64,000 nucleotides of DNA from positions 310,001-374,000 of the forward strand of contig VNWV01000008.1 in the NCBI GenBank assembly GCA_009801085.1, given 5' to 3'. Shown here piece after piece: positions 59,070 to 64,000 of this stretch (its first letter is position 1; each line of letters begins with the position of its first letter). The position numbers and the translations under genes were made by a program. The notes under the pieces were generated by a model, which saw only the letters and a program-made list of their open reading frames with translations, did no database searches and was not told where the DNA came from. The DNA is from Lasiodiplodia sp. COLG20. Lineage: Eukaryota > Ascomycota > Dothideomycetes > Botryosphaeriales > Botryosphaeriaceae.

Positions 59070-60612
59070 ATGGAACGAGCTCCACCATCCGGAATTTCCA
59101 TATTGGTCATTGGAGGAGGGCCTGGTGGATTAGCATTTGCAATCGAAGCATACCGCAAAGGTCATGATGTACGCGTCTTCGAGAGACGGAAGGAATTTGA
59201 CAACAGAGGTCAGGAACACCAACTACGTAATGTTTGCAAGAGACCTGCTGATTGAAGGGGGGCCAGGCTCTATACTTGGAATTCAAGCTTCTGCAGCCAA
59301 ACACTTCGCCAAATGGCCTGGATTCTTAGAACGCCTCGCTGGGAAAGACATTAAGCCGGTGTGTCGGATGATGAAATACGACTTTACTCGCATCGGTGAC
59401 TTCCCAGCGTCCAACCCCAACTATCCCGCCATGCCGCTCACTCGGCCAACGCTGCACGGTGCGCTCAACGACTATGCTCAAGATTTAAACATTAAAATCG
59501 AATGGGACACTGCAGCCACCAAGTTCTTTGAGGATCACAACTCAGCAGGCGTCATTTTGGCCGACGGGCGTGTTGAGACGGCGGACCTGGTCGTCGCAGC
59601 CGACGGCATTGGCTCCAAATCCTGGGAGCTCGTGAATAGCTACAAGCCGACATACATCGACAGTGGTTTGACCTGCCACGTTGCAACATGTCCGGCAGAT
59701 GTTGTTCACAAAAACAAAGTCATTGCTGACGGATTCGGCGATTTTGAGCGTGGCATGCTATTCAGCTTGGGCCCAGGCATGCATTTCGGCATGGGAAGAA
59801 CAGAGGAGGACATCAGCTGGACTATGGTCCATAAGGTAAGTCTGCTTACATCTCGGCCGGAGGCACTACTACGGGCATTTTCAACTCTAACTCGACCCAG
59901 ACGCACAAGAACCACAGCGAAACTGCCGTGGAGTGGGGAAAGGGCGGCACGCACGAGTCGGCGCTCTCATACTGTGAGGGCTGGGCCCCGTTTTACAAGG
60001 AGATTGTCAAAGCCACGCCCAGCGACGAGATCCTCCTGTGGAATTTGACGTGGCGGGATCCGCACCCAAACTGGGTCTCCTCTCGCGGTCGCGTCATCCA
60101 GCTTGGAGATTCTGCGCACCCTTTCATCCCAACCTCTGGTGCGGGAGCAACCATGGCTATGGAAGACGCATATTCTTTGGCGGCTTGCCTGCAGCTTGGC
60201 GGCAAACCAAATATTCCGCTTGCATTGAAGGTGCACAATCGATTGAGGTGAGTTTCTTCGCACTGCCACCGCCCCGGTCCGATGCTGATGACTTTATAGA
60301 TTTGAGCGCGTGTCATGCGCTCAGAAAAACGCATTCAGGAACAGCGAGAAGTTCCATAATACCGACTGGGATGCTGTTGCAAAAGATCCAGGCATGTCAG
60401 CAAACTTCACTGGAGACTGGCTGTCGAGCCACAATGTTGAGCAGTACACCTACGACAACTACGAGAAAGTTGTCAGTCACATCGTCATGGGGACTCCCTT
60501 TGAAAACACGAACACGCCTCCAGGCTACACATTCAAGCCGTGGTCGATTAAAGAGATGATGGAGGCTTCCGAACGGGGCCAGCCAATCATCGACGAAGGC
60601 GAGTGGTCATAG
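59070..60612 (+). CDS. FAD-dependent monooxygenase (salicylate-hydroxylase-like)
   Basis: Four exons (59070-59208, 59258-59835, 59901-60247, 60300-60612) join in phase to 458 codons. The start carries the FAD dinucleotide fold ISILVIGGGPGGLAFAIEAY with RKGHDVRVFERR, then GSILGIQASAAKHFAKWPGF, a middle DG motif (DLVVAADGIGSKSWE) and the second FAD motif VIQLGDSAHPFIPTSGAGA with MAMEDAYSLAACLQLGG. There is no signal peptide or membrane anchor. Family enzymes hydroxylate aromatic rings with NAD(P)H and oxygen. Flanked by an aldo-keto reductase and an NmrA-like gene, both in the opposite orientation. Confidence 0.93.
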
Positions 60613-62092
60613 CTGCTACTATTTAAGTATCTAGCTTCATATAGTTCTACCCATGGAAAAGAATTCAGTCGAGGGCTTTAAAACGGCCTGGTAACCAATA
60701 TAAACTATTCCTAATTGCCCATAAGGACCCGTGGTAGACAGGGTGAATTGAAAAAAAGTCTACCCTCGGTCGGCCACAAGACTTGGGCTTAAGTCTTAGG
60801 CCCTACGCAGACATTCTACTATCCATCCCGGGAGTCTAAAATTACTAAACGGTAGCTTTGACCTTTTATATAGATTTAACAGTTCAAAAATAACATAGAT
60901 TATCTTATCTAGCACTACTGTTTCTATTGAGGCGGCGCAGATAGTACCTAATACACGAGAGAATAATGCGGTCTTCGTATTGCCTAAAACTCGGCATCGC
61001 TCTAGAAAAATTTCCGAGGATTTGGGGTAACTTAAAGTGCCGCAGCTTCGGGTACCGAAGACCGAAACCGAGCACCATGGCGGAGCCAACGTCGGATGGA
61101 TCTACGGAATAATAGCGACGTCTATATTATTTTCCCAGTGATTAGATACAAATCCCCGACGATTGTCCGTGTATTAGTAACTCAAAGACTTAGAAGGTAA
61201 ATCTATTATTTTTCGAATAAGGAGTTCAGTCAGCCTCCACCACACTTTTATAAAGCCTAAAGCATACACGATTACGTCTACAGATCCTCGAGAAATTCAC
61301 TGTAAATTTATAGCACCGCGGATCTCTTCAAAAATGCGTAACATGTATGACGGCAAAGATGAGCAGTTATTCTTCTGAGTTGGAAAACCGAAGGAGTGGT
61401 AATATACTGCGGTTGCGGTCAACGCATACACAAATGGCAGCGAAAAAAAAAAATTGAAGTCTCGTCGACAGTAATGATTGGTAGTCGGCGCGACTAAGGA
61501 AGGGTGGGACTACGCGGCCGAAGACGAGTGAAACGGCGTAGAGGTAGTCGCAACCGAAGGCGAGTTCAGCTTATTAAGAGCTAAGTTGAGGCTAGAGGTA
61601 TTGGATTAAGCGAGTAATATTAACGGGGACTACGCTCGCTGCGGCGAAGTTATTACGGGCTTTCGCCTTTCTAGGGCCTCTCCTCGGCGACGGTTCGGTA
61701 AAACTAGTAATATCGTTATCGCTTTCGTCATCGTTAAAAGTGCTGGTGTCGAACCCGTCGTGCGAAGGGCGGGTTGATAAATCGCGTCGAATAAAAGACT
61801 CAGGCATGGGCTAGTCTCTTGTAGCCGCTTCTCGAGGTAGAATTATATTCTCTCGCTTCCCCAGCCATGGTAGAAAGTAGTTGGGTTAAAGGTCTGAGGT
61901 TCTAAGGTGAAGTGTTCTAGATGTCGGAAGATTTTAGAGTCGTCTTTGCCGGTCGTCAGTTTCCCCAAAAGTTTTCTTACTAATGGTTACTCTTGGCGAC
62001 GCAAACGCTGGCAGGCGTCGCGGGTTTGCTCGGGTACGCGAGGTGAGTCGTAAAGTACGTCTGAAAATCAGATAGATTCCTATCAACACAAT
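60613..62092. other. Gene-poor, likely decayed mobile DNA
   Basis: About 1.5 kb with TA-rich patches alternating with CG-bearing patches. Minus-strand frames at 60796-61089 and 61592-61807 are short; the latter has the Arg/Ser/Asp-rich style of transposon-encoded proteins but no recognisable transposase motif. No terminal repeats were found by eye. Confidence 0.35.
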
Positions 62093-63241
62093 CTACTGTT
62101 TTCCCTTCCAAGATTGCTCTAGAAGCTCCTTTGCCTTCAAGGTCTTGATCCCTGGGAATCTTCTATTAAGAGAATTCTCCTCCTGCAAGTCGAATGCTCC
62201 TAGTAGTACTGCCTGCTCAAATGCCGAAAACATACCCTGCAGTGCCTCCTTTGGGAAGAAAGGGTATACGCGCTTGTGGCCGGGTAGCTCCGTTATCTGC
62301 CCAGTCTTCAATTTCTCCGGCGAGTCATAATGGACTTCGAATTTAGAGCCTATTCACAGATCATCAGCGATGCCCACCTGACTAACATGCACACATTGGC
62401 GGCCGGAAAGATACGTACCGCGCACATCCTCAGCCAGCCTCAGAAGTTCATTGAAGGTCAGTCTATCCCCGATGACGTTACTTATCTCGGGCCACTCGCC
62501 AGCGGGCAGATCCAGCGCAGCGTGCACGAAGCGGGCGACGTCATACGTGTACGTAAATGTCACAATATCGTCTCCATTTCCGGGGATCGCCGCAAACTTA
62601 TTTTCTACGTCGATGACAAAGGCGAGGGGCGTCATATTAGACTTTACGTGCGGCATTCCGAAGTAGTCGAGGAAATACCCGTTGTGGAAGCGCGTCCACT
62701 CGAGGTCTGTCTTCTTGAGCTCCTCAACTGCTGCTGCGCGGAACTTAAGATGGGGCATAGACCTAGATTCATCAAAGTAGTCAGCATACAGCATGTGCCG
62801 CGTAAGGATGAAGGTGGCACGGAGTGAATGGGTGGTGCTTACTCTTCTGGCAGCGGAGTACCATAGTCACTGGCAACGAAGCGCTTTGTTGTGCTCGCTG
62901 CAGCGGCAGCCTTGGTGAGATTGACCTGACCCTTGAAGGCCTCCTCTGTGAATACGGACACGGCAGAAATGACCGTATGGATCTGGTTCGTCTCAAGCGT
63001 TTCTTTCAAGGAATCGACTTTATCGTAGTCGACCAATTTCACAGGCACCGGAGCGTTGTCATCGGCCTGTTCATACGCTAATGAGGATCCTTTCTTGAGG
63101 AGGACTAAGACAGATGTCAAGATTAGCGGATCATACCTTGCGAGACAGAATGATGACGTTGTGCTTTGGATCCTCCTTCAGCACTTCCACGATTGTCTTG
63201 CCGACATTGCCCAAGCCGCCAGCTACTGCAATGTTCACCAT
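62093..63241 (-). CDS. NmrA-like / isoflavone-reductase-like NAD(P)-binding protein
   Basis: Four exons (63137-63241, 62843-63093, 62419-62762, 62093-62334) join in phase to 313 codons. The start gives MVNIAVAGGLGNVGKTIVEV with the GxxGxxG motif, then VKLVDYDKVDSLKETL, HTVISAVSVFTEEAF, KRFVASDYGTPLPEE, LEWTRFHNGYFLDYFGMP, FAAIPGNGDDIVTFTYTYDV and an EISNVIGDRLTFNELLRLAE tail typical of this family. It is a distant relative of the gene at 40-41 kb. Such proteins are reductases or redox-sensing regulators; many are found beside oxidoreductases in metabolic clusters. The 43-nt first intron depends on the CAAG acceptor. Confidence 0.9.
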
Positions 63242-64000
63242 CTTCACGGACGGAAGTTTTTTTCGAGTTGTGTAAAGAAGCTAGAATGGATGATGTAGTC
63301 GAGAATTTGAGGGATCGAACTGCTCCATTTTATATTCGTAACTACGAGGAAGCTGTGTCCTAGTGGTACGGCCAAGCATCACTGAAAATCGTTGTTACAA
63401 ATCATGCGGAAAGCAATGGACGGAACAGACCCGCCTTCGACATCTACTTACTAGAGAGGTTTCCGATCACCTTATCCCTTCGTGTACCCATGCTCACCGC
63501 CTCCGGAGTCTGGCCTTGTCGTGGCAGAACCGCGTGATCTGATTGGCGAGATCGCACGCTTCGTTGTAGGAGAGGCGAGTGTTCTGCCTGAATCCACTCC
63601 AAATTTGGAATAGCACGACGGAGATAAGAAATTGCATGAAAACTGTGGCACACGAAGGGATTGCAGCTTTGATTAGCAAGCGCGCGGAAGTAACAGCATC
63701 CGTGTTCCTTTTCTCTGCCCAAGGTGGTTAGACGTTATCCCAATTAGCCTGCGCTACCTCGGGGTTTCCGGACATCTCGGGGATTTCGCGGCCAATCCAG
63801 AAGGACTAGTAATTCAAATGTCGGAACGTAGGGCTATAACGCTTTACTATAGCCGCTCTAAGGATTGGTTTGACTACATCCAACGTGTCTCCGCGAATGA
63901 GCGTTGTTTTTAATAAGAAATTTCGCTAGGTGTTTATTTCGTGTCTGTACAGACGTACTTTAGAAATATCGCTTTTCCGCTACGAAATTTAAGATTAAGT
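63242..64000. other. Window end, nothing assigned
   Basis: Minus-strand frames at 63444-63722 and 63494-63679 (FQIWSGFRQNTRLSYNEACD) look partly coding but belong to no family I recognise; a gene may continue or be decayed here. The final 200 bases are AT-rich. Confidence 0.35.

Noticed and set aside
1..64000. CRISPR array, operons or ribosome binding sites
   Set aside because: The window is eukaryotic; no regularly spaced short repeats were seen.

Overview
The window reads as nuclear DNA of a filamentous ascomycete (Pezizomycotina, most likely a dothideomycete). Nearly every gene model needs short 43-60 nt introns with GT..AG ends. The protein families are typical of that group: DUF6536 membrane proteins, rhodopsin-domain receptors, CorA-like proteins with a ubiquitin-like front, HsbA-like wall proteins, ascomycete laccase and NmrA-like reductases. 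No operons, tRNA, rRNA or CRISPR were seen. Exon joins below were worked out by hand from reading-frame phase and splice sites.

Layout. 0-6 kb: the 3' part of a rhodopsin-domain receptor gene, then a large CorA-like gene with one in-frame TAG. 7-18 kb: an SRPK-like kinase that has lost its catalytic residues, three large membrane-protein genes (one recognisable as DUF6536) and a PhzF-family isomerase. 19-25 kb: a secreted pectin lyase, then a decayed fused biotin gene (BioD-BioA type) between two diverged direct repeats. 25-32 kb: an MpaB-like DUF2236 protein, a fucose-lectin-like propeller and a small secreted protein. 32-36.5 kb: gene-poor, with a small stress-type gene killed by three TAG codons and a broken SDR. 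36.9-49 kb: an MFS transporter, an NmrA-like reductase, a secreted protein, a laccase, an SDR and a cytochrome P450. 49-53.4 kb: an unknown protein, a secreted NucA/NucB-type DNase and an HsbA-like wall protein. 55-63.3 kb: a monooxygenase remnant, an aldo-keto reductase, an intact FAD monooxygenase and a second NmrA-like reductase.

The content looks like an accessory, fast-evolving region. It is rich in secreted proteins, membrane proteins and redox enzymes, has long gene-poor gaps, and carries at least four broken genes and five copies of an ~80 bp fold-back element. The redox genes (laccase, SDR, P450, FAD monooxygenase, AKR, two NmrA-like) and the MFS transporter could act together on aromatic or specialised metabolites, but no PKS, NRPS or terpene synthase is present, so this is not a demonstrated biosynthetic cluster. 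The pectin lyase, laccase, lectin, DNase and HsbA-like protein suggest a plant- or debris-associated lifestyle (inference).

The most unusual observations are the fold-back repeat family, the nonsense codons at positions where Gln is expected, the pseudokinase, the biotin-gene relic, a 9-nt micro-exon and a GC-AG intron.
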